DNA from: Verrucomicrobiales bacterium
Lineage (GTDB): Bacteria > Verrucomicrobiota > Verrucomicrobiia > Limisphaerales > UBA11320
Length of the DNA: 64,000 bases
Assembly: GCA_016793885.1 (NCBI GenBank)
Contig: JAEUHE010000141.1
Coordinates: forward strand, 1 to 64,000
Reading direction: 5' to 3'
Within the stretch, counting starts at the first letter, position 1; each line of letters starts with the position of its first letter. Of the stretch, positions 24,938-33,523 are shown piece by piece. The notes under the pieces were generated by a model. The model made no database searches. It was not told the DNA's origin and worked only from the letters and a program-made list of their open reading frames with translations. Position numbers and translations under genes: made by a program.

Positions 24938-25684
24938 CTATCCGCTGATGAGGTTCAGCAGCAGACGCATCTCTTCGTCCACCTCCTGGGGCTCCCCGAC
25001 GGTTTGGGCCACTTCGTGTCGCAGCAGTTCGCCGTAGCGGCGACGTAGGCGCAGCACCGTCATTCGAAGCGCTCCCTCTCCCAGGCCGAGCCTTCGACCG
25101 ATCTCTGCGTAGGTCGGACCCTCCCGATCGTTGGAGAGAAGCTCCTTCACCTCGGCGAACAGTTCTCCTTTGGCTTTGGTCTGACACTCTTGCTCCAGCG
25201 CGTTCATGGCTTGCTCCAGAACCGTGAGCGCCCAGTTTTTTAGAAACTTCGTTTCAGGAGTTTCCTGGTCGGTCGGCTCGAGCCGGTAGCGCTCCTCTGG
25301 AGTTTGTTGGTCCAAGGAGATGAACTTGAACTGTCCTCCCCGCTTTTGGCGATGGGCGCGGCTCCATTCCCGCGCTAGAAAGTAGTCGAGCATCGTCAGG
25401 AGAAAGGTGCGGAACTTTCCTTTCGTCCTATCCGCCAGCCGCAGGTGGTCCTTGGCGATCACCTGCGCGAAGAATTCTTGGGTCAAATCCTCGGCTTCAT
25501 CCGGACCGTAGCCCTTCCGTCGGACGTAGACATAGATGGGATACCAGTAGGCGGAACACAGTGTCTCGAGGGCCCGATGAGCCGGCGCTGAATCGCCTTC
25601 ACCTGCCGCAAGGACCACACTCCAGTGCGTGGTTGCAAAGATGCGGTGTCCGATTTCGCCAGACTGTTGACCTGAGGTAGCCAT
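24938..25684 (-). CDS. ECF-family RNA polymerase sigma factor
   Basis: 248 residues. FATTHWSVVLAAGEGD and YWYPIYVYVRRKGYGPDEAE cover sigma region 2, with DLTQEFF typical of the large ECF group of Planctomycetes and Verrucomicrobia; YAEIGRRLGLGEGALRMTV is the region-4 helix-turn-helix. There is no anti-sigma gene beside it; the membrane kinase 70 nt downstream is the probable partner. The ATG at 25684 (MATSGQQ) is preferred because family members begin shortly before the ATTHWSVV motif; ATG 25708 is possible. The longer frame back to 25840 runs into the dispersed repeat and looks non-coding. Confidence 0.88.
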   Translation of the reverse strand: MATSGQQSGEIGHRIFATTHWSVVLAAGEGDSAPAHRALETLCSAYWYPIYVYVRRKGYGPDEAEDLTQEFFAQVIAKDHLRLADRTKGKFRTFLLTMLDYFLAREWSRAHRQKRGGQFKFISLDQQTPEERYRLEPTDQETPETKFLKNWALTVLEQAMNALEQECQTKAKGELFAEVKELLSNDREGPTYAEIGRRLGLGEGALRMTVLRLRRRYGELLRHEVAQTVGEPQEVDEEMRLLLNLISG

Positions 25685-25812
25685 ATCGCCCGATTCGTAC
25701 AGAAGCATGGCATAGGATGCGCAGTCCGAACAGCTTGAAGTTGTCTCACCCGGTGCCGCGGGGGTGATTTGCGGTGGGGGAGGGTAGGGGATCCCCCTCC
25801 CGGGGGTGCCGG

Positions 25813-25914
25813 AAAGCTGTAGAGGGCTACAGCACTCCAAAGGCGCTTCGCGACTCGCTCGACCCTATGGAGTGCGGCAGCCCTCTGCCGCTTTTCAGGA
25901 GCCGACGGAGTCGG
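25813..25914. repeat. Dispersed palindromic repeat, full two-armed copy C
   Basis: Left arm 25813-25839 (AAAGCTGTAGAGGGCTACAG then CACTCCA) and right arm 25868-25894 (TGGAGTGCGGCAGCCCTCTG and on to CCGCTTT) are inverted copies around a 28-nt loop, followed by TTCAGGAGCCGACGGAGTCGG-like flank at 25894-25914. Substitutions in the left arm (CTGTAG/CTACAG) are compensatory, so the hairpin stem is kept. It fills the divergent gap 25685-26030 between the sigma factor and the cytochrome operon; the rest of that gap shows no gene and probably holds both promoters. Confidence 0.85.
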
Positions 25915-26030
25915 AAATTCCCGCGGGGGCGAATGTGCCCTCACCCGGAACTGGTCCCACCCGCCCCCCTTCCGAGAACCTTTTGCCTTGTGCGGAATCC
26001 TGCATCGCTCCACGCTTTGCGGTAGTCACC

Positions 26031-28424
26031 ATGAACCGGATTCACATCACCGATGAACCGTTACTCTGCTCGGGCTCGGCCATCGGGACGGCTCTGCTCT
26101 TGAGACTCCTGGCGGTCGCGGGTTTGGTTGGTACGCTCGCCGCCGCTTCGCCGGAGGATTCGCCTCTGCCTTCCCAGGTACGGACGCTGCTCAAGGACTA
26201 TTGTGTGGATTGCCATGGTGGGGATCAAACCAAGGGCGGTTTCGATCTGTTGGAGATTCAACAGGCTGGTGTTGCTCGTCATGCCAATGAGTGGGAGCGT
26301 GTGGTCCGCAAGCTTCAGGCTCGCCAGATGCCGCCAGCGGGGAAGGAGCGGCCAACCGAGCAGGCCTATCAGAGTGTCGTGGCCTATCTGGTATCCACCC
26401 TGGACCGTGCTGCGCAGAAGCATCCGGATCCGGGCCGCAGCGACACCTTCCGCCGTTTGAGCCGCACGGAGTATCAGAACGCGGTTCGCGATCTCTTGGC
26501 GGTGGACCTGGACGCGACAGCCTTGCTGCCGAAGGACGATTCGGGCCACGGCTTCGACAATCAGGCTTTGGGAAACCTTTCGGCAACGTTGCTGAATCGC
26601 TACCTCTCTGCGGCTGAAAAAATCAGCCGCCTCGCCATCGGCGCGCCCCGGCGCACTCCAGGTGGCGACACCTATAGGACCCCGCCGGACCTGACTCAGG
26701 AGGAGCACGTCGAGGGGCTGCCTTTCGGGACCCGCGGCGGCATGCTCATCGCTCACACGTTCCCCCGTGACGGCGAGTATGAAATTCAGATTCGCCTCAC
26801 GCGAGACCGCAACGAACATGTCGAGGGAATGCGGGAGCCCCATGAGTTGGAGATATTGCTCGACGGCAAACTCGCGGCTCACTTTACCGTCTCCCCGCCG
26901 AAGGATGAAAATCATGACCAGGTCGACGCCCATTTAAAGGTTCGCTTGACGGTACCAGCGGGACCACGGCGCGTAGGCGTCACGTTCCGAAAGAATCCCT
27001 CCTCGTTGCTCGAAACCAAGCGACAGCCCTATCAGGCGCGCTACAACATGCATCGTCATCCGCGGTTGGGGCCAGCGGTTTATCAGGTGTCCATCAACGG
27101 TCCTTACCACACAACCGGAGCGGGCGACACTCCGAGTCGTCGCCGCATTTTTATCGCCCGGCCGACGGGCAGCGGTGACGAGGATCGATGCGCGCAGCAG
27201 GTTATTGCCAACCTCACCCGGCGGGCTTATCGACGTCCCGTCAGCGATGTCGACCTAGCTGGTCCGCTGGAGTTTTACCGCCAAGCCAAGGCGGTGGATG
27301 GCTATGAGGCGGGGATCGAGGCGGCCCTGGCTGCCATCTTGGTCAGTCCCCAGTTTCTATTCCGCGTGGAGCGCGATCCGGCTGATGTTGCTCCCGGTGT
27401 GGCGTATCGTTTGTCGGATGTGGCTCTGGCCTCACGACTTTCGTTTTTCTTGTGGAGCAGCATTCCCGATGACGAGTTGCTCGCGGTCGCCGAGCGGGGT
27501 GACTTGCACCGTCCCAAGGTCTTGGAAAAGCAGACCCGACGCATGCTGGCTGACCCGCGCGCGGAAAACCTAGTCGGCAACTTTGCAGAGCAATGGCTCC
27601 ACCTGCGGAATTTGGAGTCCGTCACTCCGGATCTCCGGTTGTTCCCCGACTTCGATGACAATCTGCGCCAGGCTTTTCGACGCGAAACCGAGCTTCATTT
27701 TGAGTCCATGCTACGCGAGGACCGCAGTGTTCTCGATCTGCTCCGTGCGGATTACACGTTCCTGAACGAGCGTTTGGCCAAGCACTATGGCATTCCCCAT
27801 GTGTACGGCAGCCAATTCCGTCGCGTAGCACTCAACCCCGCCAGCCAGCGTGGCGGCCTGTTGCGTCAGGGCAGCGTGCTCACGGTGACTTCCTATGCCA
27901 CCCGCACATCTCCCGTGATTCGCGGTAAGTGGATCTTGGAGAACATTCTTGGCACCCCGCCACCGCCACCGCCGGGGAACGTGCCGGCGCTCAAGGAGAA
28001 GACCATTTCCGAGGCGTTGCCGGTTCGGCAGCGTTTGGCCGAACATCGGGCGAATGTGGCCTGCGCCGGCTGCCACGCCCTGATTGATCCGCCCGGCTTC
28101 ACGCTCGAGAACTATGATGCCATCGGCCGCTGGCGCACTTTGGAAGATGGTCAGCCCGTGGACGCCAGCGGGGGCCTGCCGGACGGCAGCAAGTTCAGTG
28201 GCGCGGACGAACTAGAGAAGGGGCTGCTGCGACGCCCTGATCTGTTTGTCGGCGCATTTACTGAGAAGCTGATGACGTTCGCCCTTGGGCGGGGTGTGGG
28301 AGCCCAGGATGCGCCCGCCATCCGCCAGATTGTTCGCGACGCGAAGGCTGACAATTACCGGCTTTCAGCTATTGTAAGGGGTATTGTTAGCAGTACACCG
28401 TTTCAGCTACGAAAGGCACCATGA
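26031..28424 (+). CDS. Planctomycete-type cytochrome c, DUF1587/1592/1595/1588/1585 protein
   Basis: 797 residues, exported (hydrophobic segment LLLRLLAVAGLVGTLAAA). Two c-haem motifs: CVDCH at 58-62 in the N-terminal PSCyt-like domain, and CAGCH near 678-682 in the DUF1588 part (followed by LIDPPGFTLENYDAIGRWR). Between them the order matches the family: FRRLSRTEYQNAVRDLL (DUF1587), RRAYRRPVSDVDL (DUF1595), SRLSFFLWSSIPDDELL (DUF1592), and a DUF1585 C-terminus with FALGRGVG. The start at 26031 is chosen because upstream codons run through the repeat. The stop overlaps the next ATG. Such pairs are thought to act in periplasmic oxidation or polysaccharide use; the actual reaction is unknown. 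Confidence 0.92.
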   Translation: MNRIHITDEPLLCSGSAIGTALLLRLLAVAGLVGTLAAASPEDSPLPSQVRTLLKDYCVDCHGGDQTKGGFDLLEIQQAGVARHANEWERVVRKLQARQMPPAGKERPTEQAYQSVVAYLVSTLDRAAQKHPDPGRSDTFRRLSRTEYQNAVRDLLAVDLDATALLPKDDSGHGFDNQALGNLSATLLNRYLSAAEKISRLAIGAPRRTPGGDTYRTPPDLTQEEHVEGLPFGTRGGMLIAHTFPRDGEYEIQIRLTRDRNEHVEGMREPHELEILLDGKLAAHFTVSPPKDENHDQVDAHLKVRLTVPAGPRRVGVTFRKNPSSLLETKRQPYQARYNMHRHPRLGPAVYQVSINGPYHTTGAGDTPSRRRIFIARPTGSGDEDRCAQQVIANLTRRAYRRPVSDVDLAGPLEFYRQAKAVDGYEAGIEAALAAILVSPQFLFRVERDPADVAPGVAYRLSDVALASRLSFFLWSSIPDDELLAVAERGDLHRPKVLEKQTRRMLADPRAENLVGNFAEQWLHLRNLESVTPDLRLFPDFDDNLRQAFRRETELHFESMLREDRSVLDLLRADYTFLNERLAKHYGIPHVYGSQFRRVALNPASQRGGLLRQGSVLTVTSYATRTSPVIRGKWILENILGTPPPPPPGNVPALKEKTISEALPVRQRLAEHRANVACAGCHALIDPPGFTLENYDAIGRWRTLEDGQPVDASGGLPDGSKFSGADELEKGLLRRPDLFVGAFTEKLMTFALGRGVGAQDAPAIRQIVRDAKADNYRLSAIVRGIVSSTPFQLRKAP

Positions 28425-29764
28425 TCATCACCAAGAAATTCCTACCAAGGCGGACTTTTCTACGCGGTGTGGGCGCGACGCTGGCGCTGCCGTTGCTGGA
28501 GGCCATGGTTCCGGCCGCCACGCCGCTCGCCAAGACGGTCGCACGTCCGGTGCGCCGGCTCGGCTATGTGTTTATGCCGATGGGATGCGACCAAACGCGC
28601 TGGACACCGCCCGGCAGCGGAGCCCTGGGCGAACTCTCTCCCATCCTGGGCTCGTTGGCGCCGGTGAAAGACCAGGTGACGGTCCTGACCAATCTAGAAC
28701 TGCAGACCGCGTACCCGGGCAGTCACGCGACTTCGAATTCCTCGTTCCTCAGCTGTGCCAAGGCGAAGCTGACCGAAAGCAACGACTATTACCTAGGCAC
28801 CACGGTCGACCAATTAGCGGCCCAGCAGATCGGCCGCGAAACACAACTGCCCTCGCTTGAACTCGCGATGGATCTTTTGCAGGTGGTTGGCCAGTGTGAC
28901 AACGGCTATGCCTGTGCCTATCAGAACAATCTTTCGTGGTCTTCACCCACGACCCCGCTTCCGGCGGAAGCGCATCCGCGCATTGTCTTTGAGAGCTTGT
29001 TTGGCGACGGCGGGAATCCGGCCGAGCGACGCGCGGCATTGGTGAGGCGGGCGAGCTTGCTGGACTGGTTCGGTGAGGATATCGCCCGACTGAACCGGGA
29101 ACTCGGGCCCGGCGACCGTGCTCGCCTCGGCGAGTATCTCAATACAGTTCGTGAAGTGGAGCGGCGCATCCAGCAAGCCGAGGCCGATGCGAAGGACAAT
29201 CCGCTGCCCGACCTCGAGCGGCCGGTGGGAGTTCCCGCCTCGTACGCCGCTCATGCACGGCTCATGTTCGACCTCCAGGTTCTGGCCTTTCAGGGTGATG
29301 TCACGCGCGTGATCAGCTTCCAACTCGCGCGGGAGACCAGCAATCGGACCTATCCGGAGATTGGGGTGCCCGATCCGCATCATCCGCTGTCCCATCACGG
29401 CAACGATCCGGCCAAGATTGCTCGGATGGCGAAAATCAATGAGTTCCACGTTTCGTTGTTCGCAGAATTCCTGGGCAAGCTCAAGGCCACGCGGGAAGGT
29501 AACGGCACCCTGTTGGATCATTCGCTGTATCTCTACGGCAGCGGCATCGGGAACCCCAATATTCACGACCATACCAACCTGCCTATTCTCGTCGCGGGCG
29601 GTGCTGCCGGTGGAATGAAGGGCGGACGGCATCTGCGCTACGATCGGCCGGTCCCCTTGGCGAATCTCCACCTGACCCTGCTCGATAAAGCGGGGGTAAG
29701 GTTGGACAAGTTCGGCGACAGCAACGGTCGTGTGGACGAGTTGTTTGAGCCCATGCCCCTTTAA
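28421..29764 (+). CDS. DUF1552 family protein, Tat-exported
   Basis: 447 residues. The N-terminus LPRRTFLRGVGATLALPLLE is a clear twin-arginine signal. The body has the family's features: RLGYVFMPMGCD, LLDWFGEDIARLNRELGPGDR, EVERRIQQAE and YLYGSGIGNPNIHDHTNLPI near the C-terminus, which resembles the sulfatase-like fold region of DUF1501/DUF1552 proteins. The ATG overlaps the stop of the cytochrome (ATGA), and its TAA shares one base with the ankyrin gene start (TAATG). DUF1552 proteins nearly always accompany DUF1592 cytochromes in this group of bacteria. Confidence 0.92.
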   Translation: MIITKKFLPRRTFLRGVGATLALPLLEAMVPAATPLAKTVARPVRRLGYVFMPMGCDQTRWTPPGSGALGELSPILGSLAPVKDQVTVLTNLELQTAYPGSHATSNSSFLSCAKAKLTESNDYYLGTTVDQLAAQQIGRETQLPSLELAMDLLQVVGQCDNGYACAYQNNLSWSSPTTPLPAEAHPRIVFESLFGDGGNPAERRAALVRRASLLDWFGEDIARLNRELGPGDRARLGEYLNTVREVERRIQQAEADAKDNPLPDLERPVGVPASYAAHARLMFDLQVLAFQGDVTRVISFQLARETSNRTYPEIGVPDPHHPLSHHGNDPAKIARMAKINEFHVSLFAEFLGKLKATREGNGTLLDHSLYLYGSGIGNPNIHDHTNLPILVAGGAAGGMKGGRHLRYDRPVPLANLHLTLLDKAGVRLDKFGDSNGRVDELFEPMPL

Positions 29765-31290
29765 TGCATCTTCGCACTTTGAGTCTGGCGTCGGCGGTGG
29801 GCTGGGTCACCTGGGTGGCCGCCTCCCAGGTGGCTCTCTCGGCGGCCGACACCGCGGTTGCCGATGCGGCTCAGAGGTCGGATCGTGCAGCCGTGCGGCG
29901 GCTGTTGAAACAGCATCCCGAGGTGAATGCGAGTCAGCCTGACGGAATGACTGCGTTGCACTGGGCAGTCTTGAAGGACGACCTCGAGTTGGCGAGGCTG
30001 CTTTTGGAAGCCAAGGCGAATCCCGGGGCCACGAATCGGTATGGGGTCACCCCGCTCGCGCTGGCCTGCCAGAGCGGCGAAACGGCCACGGTGGAGTTGC
30101 TGCTCGCCCGGGGGGCTGATCCGGACGCGGCATTGTCTGGAGGGGAAACGGCCCTCATGACCGCTGCACGCACCGGTCGACCTGGGCCTGTCCAAGCGCT
30201 GCTGCGTCAGGGTGCGAACGTGAACGCGAAGGAGCGACGCGGCCAGACGGCGCTGATGTGGGCTGCAGCCGAGGGCCATACCGAAGTGGTTGACCTTCTT
30301 GTTCGAGCCGGTGCAGAGGTTGGAGCTACCCTGGATTCAGGATTTACGGCCCTCCTTCTCGCTGCGCGGGAGGGAAGAAGGGAAACCGTCCGGCTCCTGC
30401 TTAAAGCAGGCGTTGATGTCAATGGGGTAATGTCGCCCCGCAAGTCAGTGGCCAAGGGGCCAGCCAAGGGAACCAGCGCATTGGTCCTGGCGGTCGAGAA
30501 TGGCCATTATGACCTCGCGTTGGATTTAATCGAGGCGGGAGCCGATCCGAATGACCAGCGTTCGGGATATTCGCCTTTGCACATGATGACTTGGGTGCGC
30601 AAGCCGCCGCGCGGCGAGGATTTTGGAGCGCCACCGCCGCCTGAGTTGAACGGACTCGCCAATTTGCAGTTCGTTAGGGCGCTCGTGCGGCGCGGAGCGG
30701 ATGTCAATGCGCGTCTCGCCACCGGCCGGGGTGGGTTGGGTAAGTTCAACCCGAAAGGAGCGACTCCCTTTTTCATGGCCGCGGCAACGGCGGATCTGCC
30801 TTATATGAAGTTGCTCCTGGAACTCGGGGCCGACCCCACGATCACCAACGTGGAGGGATGCACTCCACTCATCGTGGCCTGTGGCATTCATGTCGGTTCC
30901 GACCAGGCGACCGAGGCCGCTGGCGAGGAGTCGGAGGTGCTCGAGGCGGCACAGTTGCTTTTGAAACTAGGCATCGACGTGAATGCTGTGGATGCCAATG
31001 GCGAGACCGCCATGCATGGCGCCGCCCTTAAGAACCTCCCTAGGGTCGTGCAATTCTTGGCGGATCACGGAGCCAACATCGACATCTGGAACCGGGAAAA
31101 TCGCTTCGGATCGACCCCGCTCATGCTGGCTCGGGGGTATCGACCCGGAAATTTCAAACCCTCGGCCGAGACCGCCGAAGCCATCGAACGCGTCATGATT
31201 GCCGCTGGAGTTCCACCGCCCGTCACCACAACTCCGCCCGTGCTCAAGAACTCCGATTGGGAGCCCACCGCCCTTCAGAAGAAGCCTTAA
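29764..31290 (+). CDS. Secreted ankyrin-repeat protein
   Basis: 508 residues with a signal peptide (about 1-27, VAASQVALSAAD) and roughly eight to nine ankyrin repeats, for example DGMTALHWAVLKDDLELARL, YGVTPLALACQSGETATVEL, RRGQTALMWAAAEGHTEVV and NGETAMHGAALKN. Export makes it a periplasmic protein-interaction scaffold. The single-base TAATG overlap with DUF1552 shows that the three genes form one coupled unit, so it probably assembles or stabilises the cytochrome/DUF1552 pair (inference). Positions 31291-31524 downstream hold no gene I can support. Confidence 0.9.
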   Translation: MHLRTLSLASAVGWVTWVAASQVALSAADTAVADAAQRSDRAAVRRLLKQHPEVNASQPDGMTALHWAVLKDDLELARLLLEAKANPGATNRYGVTPLALACQSGETATVELLLARGADPDAALSGGETALMTAARTGRPGPVQALLRQGANVNAKERRGQTALMWAAAEGHTEVVDLLVRAGAEVGATLDSGFTALLLAAREGRRETVRLLLKAGVDVNGVMSPRKSVAKGPAKGTSALVLAVENGHYDLALDLIEAGADPNDQRSGYSPLHMMTWVRKPPRGEDFGAPPPPELNGLANLQFVRALVRRGADVNARLATGRGGLGKFNPKGATPFFMAAATADLPYMKLLLELGADPTITNVEGCTPLIVACGIHVGSDQATEAAGEESEVLEAAQLLLKLGIDVNAVDANGETAMHGAALKNLPRVVQFLADHGANIDIWNRENRFGSTPLMLARGYRPGNFKPSAETAEAIERVMIAAGVPPPVTTTPPVLKNSDWEPTALQKKP

Positions 31291-31524
31291 GCCGGCCGAG
31301 TTTGCCACCCGACTTTGAGGACTGCTGGGTGGACGAGCGCTCCGAAAGGCATCCAATCGTTTACCCAACTCCCGCGGATCATCTCTGGATCCGAGGGTCC
31401 CTTGCGTTCGCACCGCGCGAAGGCACATTAGCCTCGAGAAACCCACCGTGGTCGAGTCAACGACGCTGGCTGGTGCGGGTGGCATTGACCGGTATTAGAA
31501 TGAAAAACTCTTGGTAGATGAGCT

Positions 31525-33456
31525 ATGTACAACGCGGAGCGATGGCAACGAAAATGGATTTGGCTAGGTTTGGTCATGGTCTGTGCCCTTCGGTCCTCGT
31601 TCGTTCAGGCAGCGTGTGATGCCTGCACCACGATTGGATCAGGTCGGACGCAGGGAACGATCACTCTGAACTCCCTTTCCGAGGCGTCCGGTATTGCCGC
31701 GAGCCGGCTCAACCCCGGAGTGGTGTGGATTGTGAACGATGGATCCCGCCCCATCGTCTACGCTTTCAACCGCGACGCGGAACGTCTGGCCTCCTTTGAA
31801 TACAGTCAGAAGTTGGATGATACCGAAGATATCGCAGTGGGGCCGGGGCCAGTGGCTGGTCTCTCGTACCTCTATGTGGGAGACGTTGGTGGCAATCAGG
31901 GGACCGACGTGGCGCGCAGTCGAGTGAAGATCCTGCGCATTCCCGAGCCCGCGGTGGATCTGGCCTGGGCGTCGAAACCCCGATCCCCGAGTTTTAAGGA
32001 TGCGGAGCTTTTTGTGTTGGTGTATCCCGATGGCTTTTACGATGCCGAAACATTGATGGTCGACCCCATCTCCGGAGATGTGTTCATCGCCACGAAGCAG
32101 CAGATGGGCTCCCGTCTTTATCGCGCCAACCTTACGGGGCTTACTAACGGGAGTTCGGCGACCTTGCAGTTTGCTGGAACCGTTCTTTTCAATCAGGCGT
32201 CGGGAGGGGACATTTCGGCGGATGGTCGGCAAATCGTATTGCGACGCGAGGAGTTGGCCATGTCGTGGGGCCGGTGCCTCGATCAATCGGTCGGTGAAAC
32301 TCTGGCGCTTCCGGGACAGCTTATTCCCGTCATTGGCCCTCCCACTGAACCGAACGGGGAGGGTATCGCTCTGCTGCCCGATGGGACCGGCTATGTCACT
32401 GTGAGCGAGGGAAGGAATCCGGCTCTATACTATTTCCCGGCACAATGTCCCGCTCCTCCGCGGTTCACGGTTTCGCCGACCAACCAAGTCGCCTTCGTCG
32501 GTGGAAGCGCAACTCTAGTCAGCTCGGCCGTCGGATACCCCGTGCCTACGTATCAATGGAGTTTCAGCGGACAGAACCTCAGCCGAGAGACCAATGCCCA
32601 GCTCCAACTTTCCGACCTTTCACCTGACCGAGCCGGCGAATACCAGATCGTGGCCTCCAATGCGAGCGGAGCAATTACTAACACGGCCATGCTCACCCTG
32701 CGGTCTAAACCTGATTTGAGGATCACGGAAGCCATGTCGAGCTTGGCCCCGAGTCCCAATGTTCCGACGGCCGATTGGTGGGAGCTAACCAGCTTTGAAT
32801 CGCAGCCCGTGGACCTATCGGGCTGGCGGTTCAACGAAAACTCCGGCGCGTTGACGGATGCGTTCGTCCTCCCGTCCGGTCTGGTCATCCTTCCCGGGGA
32901 ATCGGTGGTGTTTTGTGAGGAGCTGACCCCTGTGCAGTTTCGCAGCTGGTGGGGTAACTCGGCTCTATCGGCCACGCTGCAAATTGTCACCTACACCGGT
33001 TCAGGATTAAGTCTGGGGGCATCGGGTGACAGCATCCGACTCTGGGATGCTCAGGCCACGGATCCTGCCGACCTGGTTGCCAGCGTCGATTTTGAAATGG
33101 CGACAGCAGGGTTCTCTTTCATCTATGACCCCAGCCGCGAGGAATTTGGTTTCTTAAGCGCTGCGGGCGTCCATGGCGCGATTCAAGCAGAGCTCACCTC
33201 CGACGTCGCCTCGCCAGGACGGATCCGTGCGTTGCCGACGCCTCCTGTCCTCCAAGTTTCGGGAATGAACGGTACGGTGAGACTCGAGTTCGATGCCATC
33301 GCGGGGTTCCGCTATTCACTTCTCACCCGATCCCGCCTGGACGTTCCGGACTGGGAATTAACTGGGGACACCCTCCAGCCCAGCTCGAATGCCCGAGTCG
33401 GTTTTGAAAAGGATGCTTCGGGGGACTACCATTTTTATACCGTGCTCGTGGAGTAG
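31525..33456 (+). CDS. Secreted beta-propeller/Ig/lamin-tail-domain protein
   Basis: 643 residues; signal peptide ending near SFVQAACDAC. The N-terminal 280 residues look like a beta-propeller (SEASGIAASRLNPGVVWIVN, DTEDIAVGPGP, EGIALLPDGTGYVTVSEG). Next comes an Ig-like domain (about 310-395, YQWSFSGQNLS, AGEYQIVASNASG) and a lamin-tail domain (about 400-560, ITEAMSS, DWWELTSFESQPVDLSGWRF). The C-terminus WELTGDTL...FYTVLVE is a variant of the secreted-protein end module. Role unknown, probably extracellular binding or hydrolysis; the propeller resembles esterase-like or NHL-type proteins but I see no catalytic motif. Confidence 0.8.
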   Translation: MYNAERWQRKWIWLGLVMVCALRSSFVQAACDACTTIGSGRTQGTITLNSLSEASGIAASRLNPGVVWIVNDGSRPIVYAFNRDAERLASFEYSQKLDDTEDIAVGPGPVAGLSYLYVGDVGGNQGTDVARSRVKILRIPEPAVDLAWASKPRSPSFKDAELFVLVYPDGFYDAETLMVDPISGDVFIATKQQMGSRLYRANLTGLTNGSSATLQFAGTVLFNQASGGDISADGRQIVLRREELAMSWGRCLDQSVGETLALPGQLIPVIGPPTEPNGEGIALLPDGTGYVTVSEGRNPALYYFPAQCPAPPRFTVSPTNQVAFVGGSATLVSSAVGYPVPTYQWSFSGQNLSRETNAQLQLSDLSPDRAGEYQIVASNASGAITNTAMLTLRSKPDLRITEAMSSLAPSPNVPTADWWELTSFESQPVDLSGWRFNENSGALTDAFVLPSGLVILPGESVVFCEELTPVQFRSWWGNSALSATLQIVTYTGSGLSLGASGDSIRLWDAQATDPADLVASVDFEMATAGFSFIYDPSREEFGFLSAAGVHGAIQAELTSDVASPGRIRALPTPPVLQVSGMNGTVRLEFDAIAGFRYSLLTRSRLDVPDWELTGDTLQPSSNARVGFEKDASGDYHFYTVLVE

Positions 33457-33469
33457 GTGAATTTCGGTG

Positions 33470-33519
33470 GCCGGGTTCCCGTCGAGCGACCCGGCATGGG
33501 GAAGGGCACGGCAGTGCCC
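33470..33519. terminator. Two hairpins in a convergent gene gap
   Basis: GCCGGGT (33470-33476) pairs with ACCCGGC (33489-33495), and GGGCAC (33504-33509) pairs with GTGCCC (33514-33519). Both lie in the 67-nt gap between two convergent stops. There is no T-tract, so a transcription stop role is only likely by position. Confidence 0.45.
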
Positions 33520-33523
33520 CCGT

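Noticed and set aside
25684-25840. N-terminal extension of the sigma factor
   Set aside because: The extra codons run into the dispersed repeat; the family starts shortly before the ATTHWSVV motif.
26061-26933. 290-residue frame on the minus strand
   Set aside because: It overlaps the DUF1587/PSCyt part of the cytochrome, whose motifs are unmistakable.
28943-29671. 242-residue frame on the minus strand
   Set aside because: Shadow of the DUF1552 gene.
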